Origin: Acanthosepion esculentum
Taxonomy: Eukaryota > Mollusca > Cephalopoda > Sepiida > Sepiidae
NCBI GenBank assembly: GCA_964036315.1
Contig: OZ038495.1
Coordinates: 21,575,391 to 21,639,390 of the forward strand
Direction of reading: 5' to 3'
DNA: 64,000 bases
The translations under genes and the position numbers were made by a program. The notes beneath the pieces are model-generated. The model had not been told where the DNA came from. It saw only the letters and a list, made by a program, of their open reading frames with translations, and did no database searches. Below, piece after piece: positions 24,168 through 37,098 of the stretch (the stretch's first letter is position 1; the number at the start of each line of letters is the position of its first letter).

Positions 24168-24200
24168 AAAAAGTCCACATCGGACGAAACGCGTTGGCAA
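24168..24200 (+). other. Hammerhead-ribozyme-like motif, degenerate
   Basis: AAGTCC-ACATC-GGAC-GAAAC forms the stem II hairpin (GTCC/GGAC) followed by the conserved GAAAC of a hammerhead ribozyme, then GCGTTGGC. The CUGAUGA core that should precede the GTCC is replaced by CTTCAAAA. Active hammerheads of this layout occur in Penelope-like retroelements and retrozymes. Here at most an inactive relic of one is present. No reverse transcriptase is seen beside it. Confidence 0.4.
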
Positions 24201-25248
24201 CTATTACAGTTTTCCTACTGTCTTTTACATTTATAAAAATTATTAAAGTTGAATCCGGAAGGCAGCAGTGGATTTGTAATCTGTATACAATCTTGTTGCA
24301 AATTCCTCAGCCATAGAATTATATGAATATCAGTGATCAGAACAAACTTAGCAGAACTCTTCCAGTTGTTGACCAGTTAAATATAGAACAAGATGAAATC
24401 TTTTACAAATCTTTATCTCCCATACCTACCTACACCATAAAAAAAAATGAAGAGAGAAAAGATTCTGAAACAAAGTTTCAAGTGTTAATGAGCATTTTCA
24501 CTTGTATTACATTTGTTTCTGCATTCTATTATAATTAATGAACAATGCCTAAAAAGCAAAAAAAAAAAAAAAAAAAATTGGGGTGCCTGGTATAGAGTGA
24601 TGGTAAGCAAGACTATTTCCCTGGTGAATTTGACCCTCAACCCACTATTGTAAGTCCATACCAGATTAAGCTGACCTAAGTAAATATTAGTGAACCAGAT
24701 AATCTTTTTATAACTTGCTGATGAAACAAGAGCTACATATCAACAGAGAAGGGACCATGTTCAACTTGCAAAAAAATATCAAATTGTCTTGTATTTAATA
24801 TACACAAGATTTTTTTGTTTATAATATATAGAAAATAGAAGGTGGCTTTTATAAAACTATGTATTTTACATGCCATTCCATATACTTATTAGGTGTTGGG
24901 GTGGTAAAGCTAAAGTTTTAAAACTCAATCTATGTCAGATAGTGAAATGAATAGGAAATAAATTGCTTACAATTTTTTTCCAATAGACTTGCAATTTGTG
25001 CTGGATTAATGTTCACACCTAGTGTACAGTTTCATCAATGTAATGAAGTCAGTGCTTTATACACACTTTACTCTGATTTTTTTAAATGTTTTAAAGTCAA
25101 TAAACAGAAATATTTAGACAGTGTTTTTAGTTTTGCTCAAAGTTATATCCCATTAAATATAATTTCAAAATAATGCAATCAACTTGTGGAGGAAAGAATC
25201 GATTATTAAAATGCAATAATTCAATATGTTAGCAAAACAAGTTACTTA

Positions 25249-25807
25249 CTCCCTTGTGCAAATTAATTGAAACTAAATGAATAATTCCTTTATTATTTAC
25301 TTTTTCTCGTATTTTTTCAATGAAAGATGACCCAGTGCACATGTTAATACTTCATATGTCCATTCCACGAAGTTGTTCCTTGCAGATTGACCACAGATTC
25401 TCGATTGGATTTAAATCAGGAGAGATTCCGGGCCAGTCTATAATACTTTGATTTGATCACTGGTAAGGCTTGCCAGTGTGTTCGTGCAGTGCTACAATTT
25501 TTGTATGCTTCCTTGGAGCAACATCCATCGCAGACAATGGCCATAGGAAAACTAATCGACAGTCGAAACAATAGTGTCTGGGCATGATGAAAGTCTGATG
25601 CAATCATGGATGATGCAATTTTTTCAAATCCAAACAAATTTAATCATTCACCCCGAAAATAGATTCATATTACTGTGCACCACTGCAAATGACCTAACTT
25701 GAGGAAAAAATAGAAATCAATTACACCCTGTTACTCCAGTAGGTCTAAAACTGATGGTGAAAGAAAGGAAACTAAAGTAGTTGTTTCAATTAATTTGCAC
25801 AAGGGTG
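25249..25807 (-). mobile_element. Deleted Tc1-like element with clear TIRs (559 bp)
   Basis: The left end CCCTTGTGCAAATTAATTGA (25251 on) and the reversed right end are identical over at least 23 bases. TA flanks both sides at 25247-25248 and 25808-25809. On the minus strand, frames can be joined to read a Trp-Pro-Gly / SPDLNPIENLWSICKEQLRG block (about 25360-25440). This block carries the last catalytic acidic residue of Tc1-type DDE transposases. The N-terminal DNA-binding part and most of the catalytic core are missing. It is a non-autonomous deletion derivative. Confidence 0.88.
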
Positions 25808-27133
25808 TAGTCTTAAGCATCACTTGCCTACTAGATATTCTGAGTTCTTTTAGCATAATTTATTAAGAAAATGTTGCATCTCTTTTGGCATATGTATGCA
25901 TATACACTACATGACAACTATTTTCAATAATCATTATTTGAAACTTATTTTACAGAAAGAAATATGATAATGGACAAAGACAAAGAAACGTTTGACATAT
26001 GAGTAGTATTATCAACAAGAAGGTAATAAATTATAAAAATAGCAAACAAATATCAATTTGTGAGCTTCAGAAAACTCAAGAAAAATTAAATCTTCAAAAC
26101 TAGAGATGTTTTTTATCAAACTTTCAAATTCTAAGTGATCTCTTCAAATCTATGTAAATATATCAAGATTAAAATATTACAACAAAGACTATCAGAAACG
26201 CAGATTCCTTAATCGAAGTAGAAAGTTTGCAACACCATTTTTAGCTCAATGTTAGGGAAAGCTTACAAATGTCAGACATTTACTTAGCTCTTCATTTTTT
26301 GTGCAATCAAGGTGACCCCCGACCTCAGGATGTCATTTATAAGCTTTAAGAAAGAATTAGAGGCTAAAGAAAAACGTTTTACATCATTTATAGAAAGAAA
26401 TATTTGTTAACTTTTAATCCCTTAAGGGATTTTTGTTTTTTATATTTTCAAAACTGTTTCAATTTGGAACAAATGTTTTTTTATTTCAAATATGTCATAT
26501 GCTGATATAAATTTTTGTTGTAAATTTAATGAAAAATGATAGAGAGGATAACAATCTAGAGTTTATACTTGAGATATCTCACTCACAATTCCTTCATGAA
26601 TTATCAAAAAAAAAAAAAAAAAAAAATTGTCATCTGTGTGCCATACATCTTACCAATTTGCAAAATCTGTTTGAGAGCAGTTCTTCAAAATAGAGATCAA
26701 AAACATTTAAGGGAGTCATTTCATCACTGATTAAGTTTTTATATGTGGAGCACCACTAGAAGGAAATCCTGGAAATTCATTATAATTAGTGGGTTCACAA
26801 TTCATTTTGTGCTATTTCCAAGCATTATCATTTTATCTGATGAATAGACACTTGAGGTATCTTCATCACTAAATGAAACTTAGGAATCACTATTTCAAAT
26901 TGCTAAAGACATTTTCACTTTATCCACCATTACAAATCAGTGTTATTTGCTTAATAATAAATTTAAATGAAAAAGTCATTCAATATTAAACTTTAATGAA
27001 TTGTTTACTGTAAAAGCTACCACAGATACATTAAATTGGCATAGAGGTTGAATGTACAAGAACAAAAAGATAAGAAAATTTCTTGCCAAATGTACAATAT
27101 CAACAAATATTTGCATTTATCACTCTTGCTCAC

Positions 27134-27138
<5 letters not shown>

Positions 27139-27179
<41 letters not shown>
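27139..27179. repeat. (TA)n microsatellite
   Basis: About 20 AT units. Confidence 0.97.
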
Positions 27180-27182
<3 letters not shown>

Positions 27183-27316
27183 ATTTATATCCACTATCTT
27201 ATTTCTTAATGAAAGAAATTTTGGAAACACAAATTCTCTGCATAATCCCTATAGATTAGCAAAATTTTAACAAGAATAATTGGCATAATCCATTGAAAGA
27301 TTAAGAAAATTGTTTC

Positions 27317-27318
<2 letters not shown>

Positions 27319-27354
<36 letters not shown>
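27319..27354. repeat. (CA)n microsatellite
   Basis: 18 CA units. The 99-codon minus-strand frame through it is a Cys-Val repeat artefact. Confidence 0.97.
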
Positions 27355-27356
<2 letters not shown>

Positions 27357-28177
27357 GACAAGATAGTCACTGGTGACAACAAATATGGACTTAAATTATT
27401 AGAATCCAAAACAAAGGCTAAATCAAAGATAGACTTTAACATCCCTATTAAAAAGGAATCTGTTGAAAAATTGTTCAAATTCATGATAAGTACTATTCTG
27501 GTCAACTCAAAGAAAAATAATTTTTTTTACTTTCTCTTTTGCCCAAATCAAAATATGTTGCTATATTAATGGCAGAAATATTTTTTATATATTTATCCCT
27601 AATGTTATCAGACATAGGCAAAAGTTACCAGCAAAAAATCTTTTCAACTATGTATATAGTTTGTAGTTTTCAATGGACTTTTGCACACACCTAATATATT
27701 CAGCAAATTTAATTTTTGTTGATTTCAGTATATCTAATAACTTGAATGCAGTAGTTATAGACACCTAAATTCATTGAAAAACAAATATATTAAACCCAAA
27801 TGAAAAGTGAGTTAGCTTTGAATGATTTCAGTCTATATTCTTTCAGATTAACAAAGCTTTTCTCTTTGTTTTGAAATAATGAATCTACTTTTATTAACTC
27901 TGTACAATAGAGAGCCTAAATTGGAACAATCAAAAGAGTTCATAAAAGAAAATACTTTTAATGTTACAAGATTAGTAGTTTTCCATAAAATTACAGAAAG
28001 CAAATCCAAGACAAATAAATTGAAACATTCAATATTAAAAAATTGTCCAGGTTTCATTTTATTCTTTGACTGAATTTCTTTTTGATTATCTGAAGAGTTT
28101 TGATTTAAAATTCAAAACTTACAAAAAGCAGAAAATATATTTTCTCGTTTTTTTTTATGAGAGAATAATACATTAGG

Positions 28178-28455
28178 CAGGGATCGGCAACCTATGGCAC
28201 GTGTGCCACATGTGGCATGCCAAGCAGTTTCCAATGGCATACACCCACAAATGACATCACAAAGTCCAAACCAATAACAACTACAACACAAAGAAGATAT
28301 TTAGCCATATTAATTTTAATATATACTATATATTACTATATAAAATATATTGTAGAACAGGTATATTGACCTTGTATAAAAACATGTATGTTTTTAGCAC
28401 ACTGAATGATTTTAAAACCCCAAGTCAGCACATAGCAAAAGGTTGCTGACCCCTG
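28178..28455. mobile_element. hAT-type MITE, 278 bp
   Basis: The left end CAGGGATCGGCAACCTATGG and the reversed right end CAGGGGTCAGCAACCTTTTG match at 13 of the first 15 bases. CAGGGGTCGGCAACC is the typical end of hAT superfamily elements, by recognition. Next to the left end is an internal palindrome GCACGTGTGCCACATGTGGC. There is no coding capacity. I could not see a clean 8-bp target duplication, so the insertion is old or the borders are off by a few bases. Confidence 0.82.
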
Positions 28456-30225
28456 CCAGGCATTTTTGTTAATAACATTTGGATTTAATACTTTTCTTCA
28501 AAGAAAATTAAAATTTGTAACAATTAAAAAAAAAAAAACAACAAAAAAAATGGCTTGTTTATTTATGATTTTGCAAACTCATGGAAAACAGCCAGTTAAG
28601 ATACATGATCCAGATATTTATATAGATCATCAGGTAGATTATTTAGATTATCTGCTCTATTATGGCATAAAAAGGACCGAGACCTTTAAGAATTTAGAAT
28701 CTAAATTACATAAGCCTGAATAGTTGAGTTTATTACAAAACAACTCGGAATCTGCATGCCTACAATTAGAAATAAGATCACAGGGAAACTGCACAAGGAA
28801 TATTCAAGAAAAATATATTGAATATATGAAGAGCTCATATGTACGTATATCAGTACATAACCTAATGATGAAAAAGGCATTTATTTTACAGAACAAATCT
28901 TCTTCCTTGCCAATTCACTTCATTTAAAAGTGAATAGTAATCACATGGATAAAATATTTCAGATCAAAATTCAGCCAATAATGTGTGAGGCTATGGACTT
29001 ATTGATGTACGCTTAGTTCAAATTGGATTATATTCTAATCCTTCCTGCCTTCCATTTAATATTTGGTATTACAATTCAAACAAAATGCAACCATATTGAA
29101 AAGGAACCTATGAATTGCTCTGAAGCCTTATTTTCCATCTTAACTAAGATAAAAAATGAAAGCAGCTGATCCTGACAATTCCTCTATTATTCAATTATAT
29201 GCACAAATATTATTTTTCTTGTAAGGGCAGAACTAAGGTTGTGTCAGGAAAAACTTTAAACTTTTTTCTGGCAATGCCCAAACCAAAATTAACAATATAT
29301 TTCAGGTTTGTGAATGTTAAATATTATTTCCAAATGATTATAATTTTTGGTTACCCAATGAACATAGCTGCTCAATTATTTGGTAAATAGGCACTTGGCT
29401 GACTTTACCATGCATGATGACTCAGAGAATGAGAGAAAATCCAAAAATCCATCCTCAATCTCGACAGTCTTTGCAATTTGATTTTGCTTGATTGGTCTGC
29501 TGTTAAGGTCCAATAAATAAATGTCCATCCTAATTTAATCTTATTTTGCACAGGAATCCAACAAGTTCTTACAGTAGTCCAATATCCAATCTCATCAAAA
29601 GAGAGCCATGTAAAGCTAATTTTGTGAATGAACAAAATCCAATTCATTTGTCACAATCCTCTTCTTATTACAATAAAATATCTCTAAAATATTGGCATAA
29701 TTTGCTTTTGAAAGATTATTTCCGCATTATTTAATATATATTTCAATCAATTCACAAGACTAATTTCATTTACTAACCACTAGGGAATAAATGGATATGT
29801 CATTATATTGCAATGGGATAATTAAATAAGGATATAAAAAAAATTAACCACGGGTTCAAATTTGATAAAGAGAAACACAAAGTTGTCAGTCAAGGGTCAT
29901 GACAAGAAAGTTTGTTAAATTGACAATAGTTGGGATAGTGTGACAACTGCCATAACTTCCTCTTTGGTTCAAACCAGTTTTGGAGATATTCCCCCTCTCT
30001 AAATGCTTAATTTTCACTCTCTCTTTTATTATATGTATTTTTTAAAAGTAATTTTATTTTTTTATTTTGTATTTTCTTGATTTTTCTTGTTTTGTATTTG
30101 GCAATTGTGTTTTGATTTTTCTTCTCTTTTTTTTGACTTTTAAATGTTTTTTATTGTTTGTTTTTAGTTTTTTTTTATGTTTTTAGCCTCTTGTAGCCTA
30201 TTTTAATGCCCTATATCATAATGAA
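28456..30225. other. Unassigned region with modest open frames
   Basis: Two consecutive plus-strand frames at 28466-28723 and 28724-28927 are separated by only a stop and could be one decayed coding segment of about 150 codons. I do not recognise it. The 80-codon frame at 29405-29647 also shows no known domain. The rest is AT- or T-rich (30020-30190). Confidence 0.4.
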
Positions 30226-30480
30226 CATTGTAGCAAAACCCTTGTCGCACTCAAAATTGCCTGCAACCAGTGCAAAAGAGTTCTGGAAAAAGCAGAAATT
30301 CTTAATACAGGAAAACCATCAGTGACTACTATTATAAATGGCCCTGAAGTTATCTCATCCACATAAAAAAAGGCTAAGTTCTTAGCAATGAACTTTGTCC
30401 CTAACTATTAAATGACAAAGGCCATCCCCTACCTGACTTTTTTTTTTAAGAGGAAAAAAACTGTAGTGTATTTGTGATTT
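30226..30480 (+). pseudogene. LINE fragment, region before the reverse transcriptase
   Basis: The plus strand reads KTLVALKIACNQCKRVLEKAE, then LNTGKPSVTTIINGPEVISST, stop, KKAKFLAMNF. This is the Ile-Pro-Thr-Leu-x-x...(I/V)(S/T)ST..KA..FA..F segment that precedes the reverse transcriptase palm in Jockey/CR1-type LINEs, by recognition. It could be the 5' part of the same family as the remnant at 8885-10190, because the two do not overlap in the protein. Two in-frame stops are present and the palm domain is absent. Confidence 0.6.
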
Positions 30481-31074
30481 TTGTATGCCTCCCTCCCTAT
30501 ATGTATGCACACACAAATATGAGAGAAGTGCTAAAGAGTTTTTGACCTGACCCACATTCACCATTCTGAGCAAATGATCAAGCAGATGTTTCTGGGAATC
30601 AAAAACTTTTTGTAATCATAAATGCACAACTTTTATTTTTCCCAACACACCAATCAATAATTACTGAAGTGTTAATACTCAAAACATAAGATATCACTAT
30701 TAGACCAGTTTTTTTCCTACTACCCACATGAAGTAATTTGTTAATTACCTTCACTCAGAGTTGACACTGATAGCTCACAAAACATTAAAAAAAATAAAAT
30801 AAAATAACTAGCCAACACCCTGAAAAGTATGAATCATGTAAATACTCTAACCACAAATGAAGTTTTCTGAATATTTCAGAGTGTAGTATATTCCTTTGCA
30901 TCAGTAAAATATTTTCATTCTCTTGCTAAAATCTAATTATGTCCTAGCAAATGTTAGAATTATTTTTGTTTTTTTTAATTATTCTACTGAAAAAAAAGAA
31001 AGGATAGTAACCCCTCACACACTTAAATCAAATTAAAATAAGAAAACTAGAAACTGATGTGGAATTATTTTCTG

Positions 31075-31168
31075 AAGTTATCCAAAAATTATTGTGGCAG
31101 AATAATCTTGTTTGTGGGTTCAAATCTCAAGAGCAGTCATTTTTCTACATTTAAATTAATTTTCTTAT

Positions 31169-31170
<2 letters not shown>
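31075..31170 (+). repeat. Possible tRNA-derived SINE tail
   Basis: GTGGGTTCAAATCTC at 31114-31128 is a good B-box match. It sits about 45 bases before a (TA)n array, a position typical for the 3' end of a SINE. The A-box half is not convincing. Confidence 0.4.

Positions 31171-31210
<40 letters not shown>
31171..31210. repeat. (TA)n microsatellite
   Basis: 20 AT units. Confidence 0.97.
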
Positions 31211-31214
<4 letters not shown>

Positions 31215-34200
31215 CAATAATTGATTCAGAACAAAGATATTGATTGTGAAAGATTATCTTTTAAGACACTCAATAATTCTTAAGGCTAATTGCTTTAGGG
31301 AAACTCAATCCCAGAATCATTTTACAGAGGAATTCAAATTCAAAGAAAACATTGTTTTAAAGAAACAATTTAGTGGATCTAATTTTTTTTTTTTAACTCC
31401 ATCTCATGTTAAATCTAAAGAGTAAATTTGGTATGTAAAATATTTGGAGAGTAAAACATGTTTCGTAGTCCTTTGGTAAGTTCTGAATAAGCAAAATATT
31501 CAACTGACTGAACCAGCTAACTGATCAGCATTTAAATCAGGCATTTTGTAGATTTTGCCATAATAAAGTTTCATGATAAAAACTGATTCTGAACCTTTAA
31601 GAATTACTTATAATAAAAATAAATGAAGCCTTTGTTTTTATTAAAACATTTTCCAAATAGATTTGGAAAGTTAAATTTGAGAAGTACTCAGCTGACCAAA
31701 GTGTGTCCCATCTTTAGGATTAAGGACATATACTAAATTATATTCAAATCACAGTTTATATCCCAACACTTATGTTAATCACTAGATGTCTGTCATTCAT
31801 ATAAGAAAAAAAAAGACTTGATTTTTATGTCTGTAGATACTTTACAACAATGTAGAATGGAAGCAATCATGGAGAAAGTCAATTGGTAATGGTAATGTCA
31901 TTATTAGCTGTTTCCTTATAAGTAAACTTTTGGCATTCAATGAGGGAGTAGTCAGTGCTACTGTTGGATGAAATTTATAAAATCTCTCTTAAACCAATTT
32001 TTCAAGAAAATAGGTTTCTTAAGTTCAGTAGTTGTTAAGGCTTTTCTTTTAAGTAGTGTGGAATTTCAACATCTTCATTATTTTCTTTTCAAATTATATG
32101 TGCTATTTATTTTAGTTAAAAGTCCTCAAGTGATGTAGTTTCAGTTTTCTGTTACAGGTCTTTGTTATTCTGTAGTGTCAGTCTACAAGATTTGAAGAAG
32201 GATAGTCCTCACTGAGACCTACAGGTTTCATTCTCTCAAAGCCATTTTAATCATAAATTTGAGAAAATGGTTGTATACAGCAGAAAGTTTAGATATTTCT
32301 AAATAAGTTTGATGCCATGCATCAATTCCATATAAAAGTCTTGATTTGATGAGATTAAGAACATGAGTTTTATTTTATTTTTTTTTGTAGTAATTTGCAG
32401 TGTTGGATAAAACTTCCTCTAAAAGAGCCTACAAAAAAAAAAGGTGCTTCTCTGTGTACAATTGAGATTTCAACAAAGATCTCCTATAGAACCAAATTCC
32501 TTTAAATACAGTTCACAATTACACCAAATAAAGATAAAAGGTGATCAGAATTAATTAAAAGTAAAAGCAAGTATAACCCAAAAACTGATTTCTTTAGTGG
32601 TTAGGCAAAAAATTAGCTAAGTTTTCAGTCATTCTCAAGTTTAACATCAATTTAAGTCTTTACAGAATTCTCTTAATGAAAAAGAAATGTTAATTCTCTA
32701 AAAGACGACCAAAGGTGATGAAAGCAGTTATTTGCTGAAAAAGAGAAAATGCTGTGGGAAAATGTAATTATGAAGTTACTTGAAAGATGTCAGAATAAAA
32801 TGATAAATGTTTTTCAATAATGTTATGGTTGAAATCAAAATTTCAAAATTGCCTTATTTTTACTTAAACCAAATTAATTTTTTGGTCAACCAAATAGTAA
32901 TTCAGATAAACAAAGCAAATAAACTTGAAGAAAAAAAAGATTTAAAAACAGAAAAGGCAATAATGAAATGCTTAACCAATAGATAAACTGATAAGATGAA
33001 TTGTCTCCAACATATTTCTTCCTTAGGTGTCATGCATAATGTTTGCTAAGGTGATCATGTCTTTTTGATTCTCCTTCCTTTGAAGCCATGTGTAAGACAT
33101 GCTTGGGCAATCATGTTTTGAAATGAAGAATTTGCACAGTAGACTGCCATTACTTTCTGTGTTAGGCCAGTTGCCAACCAAGACTACAGGACCAAATCTG
33201 CCCTGCTATTTAACTCATATCTGGGTGGAAAGACTTCAGTTTATGCCTTCCCCAAGATTATTTGCACATAAGTGAATGTAATGAATTTGACTCCCCTGAG
33301 CTGTTATCCATCACACCAACATTCTAGGCAAGAATAGTCTCAATGAATTTACATTCCTTATATCAAACTGATCTTTTATTTTCATAACATTTAATAATCT
33401 TTAAAAATTCTGGATTCCTTTTTGTGAAATTATTAGTAGCAAAGAAGAGATGAATATAGAATTGAAGGTTTTGGAAAATTTACAGAATCAATTACAAGTT
33501 TAATAGCTTTTGCACATATGCAACATTTTAAAATGTGCAATTTCAAAATGCACCAGAAGATTTAATAAATAGCAAACTGTATAACAGAAGCTGTTTTCTT
33601 TGAGTCAAATTGATTTGCAGCAAAAAAGAATTTTCATACTATTTTCCAAGTTTTAAAAAAATGACTTGAGGAAGCCATTTAAATAAATGTGCTCAAAAAG
33701 TACATGTTCATTCATGGAGTGAATAAAATCATGTAGAAACGGCAAATGCTGGTTTGAAAAAAAAAATAAATAAATAATATTTTACTAAAACAATAATAAA
33801 TTACTATTTAACATTTTTTTTTTTAAATTCTCAACATTTTATCTTGTACATCTGTTAAACTTAGCTAGTAATGAGCCAAATTCTATAAAATTGAGATATA
33901 AACTTGTTGTATATTCAATGTGAGTTCATACAGCTGCTAATATTGGCTAACCACTCCAGAAACCAGAGCACTGTCATACATCACTTCAGTACTATGATCT
34001 GAAATGGATCTCAACCTAAAATCTCCTTTGTAGCTGTCACCAGCCTACATATACCAATGATAGTCCATTCTATACACAATAGTAAAACTGGATGATTGTC
34101 CAGAATGCTACTTTCTTGTATAATAGTGAATACATGTTCAGTTATATACAGCACTTTCAGTATAAATAAATAAAAACAAAGATGAAGAGAATTTTTAATG

Positions 34201-37033
34201 ACAATCTTATTTCCAGAATAAAGTTATTTTTAATTGAGATTCTAAATTGGAAAAAAAAAAAAAGAGTAAAAAAGAACAAATGGAATTTATAACCTTTATT
34301 CAAAACCCACTTATGAAATGAGAATAATAAGCTTGAAATTTTGTAGAATTCCAGATGGGAACAAAATATTAGCAGTTTTAAATACCCAATAAATATTTAA
34401 GTCTTGAAAACTTGAACAATGATCATTAACATTTAGTTTAACTTTGGTACAACATCAAGAAAGCCCAAAACAGAAGTCAAGAAGCAAAACTTCTTAAAAT
34501 ATCCATTCCTTATAAAACCCTTGTCCTTCAGACAACTTTAAAATATAAAAGAGAAAAGGATAAATAGATAAAAAAAAAAAAAACCTTGTGGGTAATCATT
34601 ATTCAATTAACCATTTAAAGCTGCGTGTAGTTTTAATATTGATTATCTACAAACCTATTTTAAGAGTTATCTTTATCCTTGGATGTCATTCATAGATTGA
34701 ATAGAGAAATCTGAGCAAACACAATTCTTGATATTCCAAACTAGATGCTATAGTAAAATCTTTTAATTGTGAGGCTTTAAATAACTTTCACTTATAGTGA
34801 AACTAGTAGAAAAATAAAAAGCCAAACTTTCCAAATTAAATTTTGCATTTATTCTATTCAAAATGAGCAATGTTTTCTTTGTACATTTCAAAGATATTAA
34901 CAAAATTAAAAATTGAACGGATTTTCCACTCTGATCTTAGCTGAAAAACTGAATATTGAACATATTTAAGTGTAGAAAAAGAGATCAGGTGCAGATGAAA
35001 TAAAGTCTTTATCTTTGATTTTCGTCTACTTTGTATTAAGCCTGGGTAAGACAACAGCACATGAACTGGCAGTGTGTGTATGTCAGAATTTAGATACAAC
35101 TCAAATCATTGTATCTAATCCCCTATTTCAATGTACAAATTGTTTAATACTGAAAATGATCAGAGATAATAGTACCAAGAAACCAATTTATTTTACTGAT
35201 AATTTTCATGTTCTCTTTTATTGCTTAATGTTCAACTTGCAAAGACAGAACCATAACACAGTAATAATTACTATTTAATGTTTATATTAGATACTATTTT
35301 CTTTAAAGATATGTAAGAAGTTATGACAGAAACTGTTCTCTAGAAATTTTAAGCAGGAAACAGAAGATATAAATGATATCAATTATAAATTAAATCTTTA
35401 TATCTATGGAATAAGCTTAATTCATAGATATGCTGGAAATATTTCACAGGACTTAGTATCTGAGGATGTATCTCATTAAAAACTAATGTCCTCAATTTTC
35501 AGACATGATCAGTGAATTCAAGGCCCATCCTAGGTAAATTGGGTTCATTTATAGGCATAACAGAATTCCTAAAAGATAAGTGAATCTTGACAAAAAACAC
35601 ACCAACTATTATTTGTTCAATTTCATCAAGAATAGGAAAAGAAATCAATTATTTTACTAAGTTGTTTCAAATATTGTTAGTTCACTTGCAAATTGTGTCA
35701 TAATCTGACTCCAAAAGGTTAATGGACAAAGACATTGCCTAAATGTTTAATAGCATTGTTTTCATACAAGATGTACAGTTATTATGAATGTACATATTTT
35801 GTTGTCAGCAAATTTTATTGCAAATTTAATATGTAAATAATACTGAGTGTTTACTGAAACATTGTTTAAAACTAAATAAGAAATCTATTCATCTAATTAA
35901 ATATGTTGTAGTTCCATAAAATTTACTTCCTCCATCAACTAAAAAAAAAAAAAAAGATGCAAATGTAACCAACTAAAAATGTGCAATATTTTAATGCATC
36001 ATTTTTTTCATTTTTGAATGAGCAACAATTTGTGCATAACATTCTTTCATTCTGAGGCAGTTCAGTTAACGAGCATAAATAAAATAAATGTTAAATTAAA
36101 ACTGGTTCAAATCCATGATCAAGTCTACAAGCACTACAGACAACAAACCTTCAAGAAGGTTAATTAATCTTTATATATCAATAATTATTCATCTGATTGT
36201 GTAACAGATTTATATAAGTAAAAGTTAGATGAAAAGCCTAATTAAATCAATACGTACAGTTATCAGCTGAAAACTAACACAACAGAATATATCAAATGAC
36301 TTGTTAATACTATTTTATTAGACATTGAGAATATTTAACTACCTGTGACTGTAAATCTTATGCTCCAGTGTTTTTCTAAGCACCTGTACTAGGTTAACAT
36401 ATTACAACATTGGTTTACCATTGCCTCTTGACATCCAAAACTAATATGTGCCAATTGTTATGCTTTTAAAAATTCAAAATCAAAACAATTCATAAGAATG
36501 AAGTGTTCAGTAAAAGATTTTATTTAAGATTTTATAAAGATTGCATAAAATACTGATATATTTTTATTTTAGATAGTAGAATTGTACCTCATTGGTATAT
36601 TCACCACTTTGTTCTTTTAGTGGGGGAAAAAATTATTGAAATCCTTTGATTATATAATTACAACAGACAATTTCCTGCACAGGTTAATATCAACAGCTTT
36701 TATTCCAGCGCAACATTTAGAAAAGCCTAGTAAATATCTAAGATAAACAAGTTAGACAGATAATGAAGTATTTAAGAATTGTTGATAAACAAATTAGAAG
36801 TATATATTCTCCTCAGTAAATTTGTAGATTGACACAATTATTAGTTGAATTTTGAATGGAAATATTCACTGTATAATGTACAATCAATGTAAAAAAATGG
36901 TGAGTTTGATGTTTCTTGCATAAAATGATTTTTTTCATCATTAGGATAAATTTATTCATGTACTTAAATATATATTCACAGATATTGTGTGCACACAAGT
37001 TTGGGCTTCAAACAATGTTGCATAAGTTAAAGC

Positions 37034-37044
<11 letters not shown>

Positions 37045-37097
<53 letters not shown>
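37045..37097. repeat. (TA)n microsatellite
   Basis: About 26 AT units preceded by CA repeats. It forms the left border of the insert at 37098-37779. Confidence 0.97.

Positions 37098-37098
<1 letters not shown>

Larger units (their letters stand above)
18628..25248. other. Unassigned AT-rich region
   Basis: Long region without a recognised gene. Small items are listed separately: a solo MITE arm near 19040, a possible SINE at 22560 and a hammerhead-like motif at 24168. There is also a 26-base tandem duplication at 23361-23407. A slightly GC-richer patch at 23505-23640 is unassigned. All open frames are under 90 codons with no known domain. Confidence 0.6.
25810..28177. other. Unassigned AT-rich region
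   Basis: Holds (TA)n at 27139-27179, (CA)n at 27319-27354 and a 22-base poly-A near 26606. No gene or transposon ends recognised. Confidence 0.6.
30480..37044. other. Unassigned AT-rich region
   Basis: Contains a (TA)n array at 31171-31210 preceded by a possible SINE. A somewhat less AT-rich patch at 33010-33350 could be an old repeat. No coding exon or transposon ends recognised in the rest. Confidence 0.6.

Noticed and set aside
27206..27505. 99-codon minus-strand frame
   Set aside because: Half of it is the Cys-Val repeat from (CA)n.
29405..29647. 80-codon minus-strand frame as a gene
   Set aside because: No recognisable domain, low-complexity neighbours and no splice signals.
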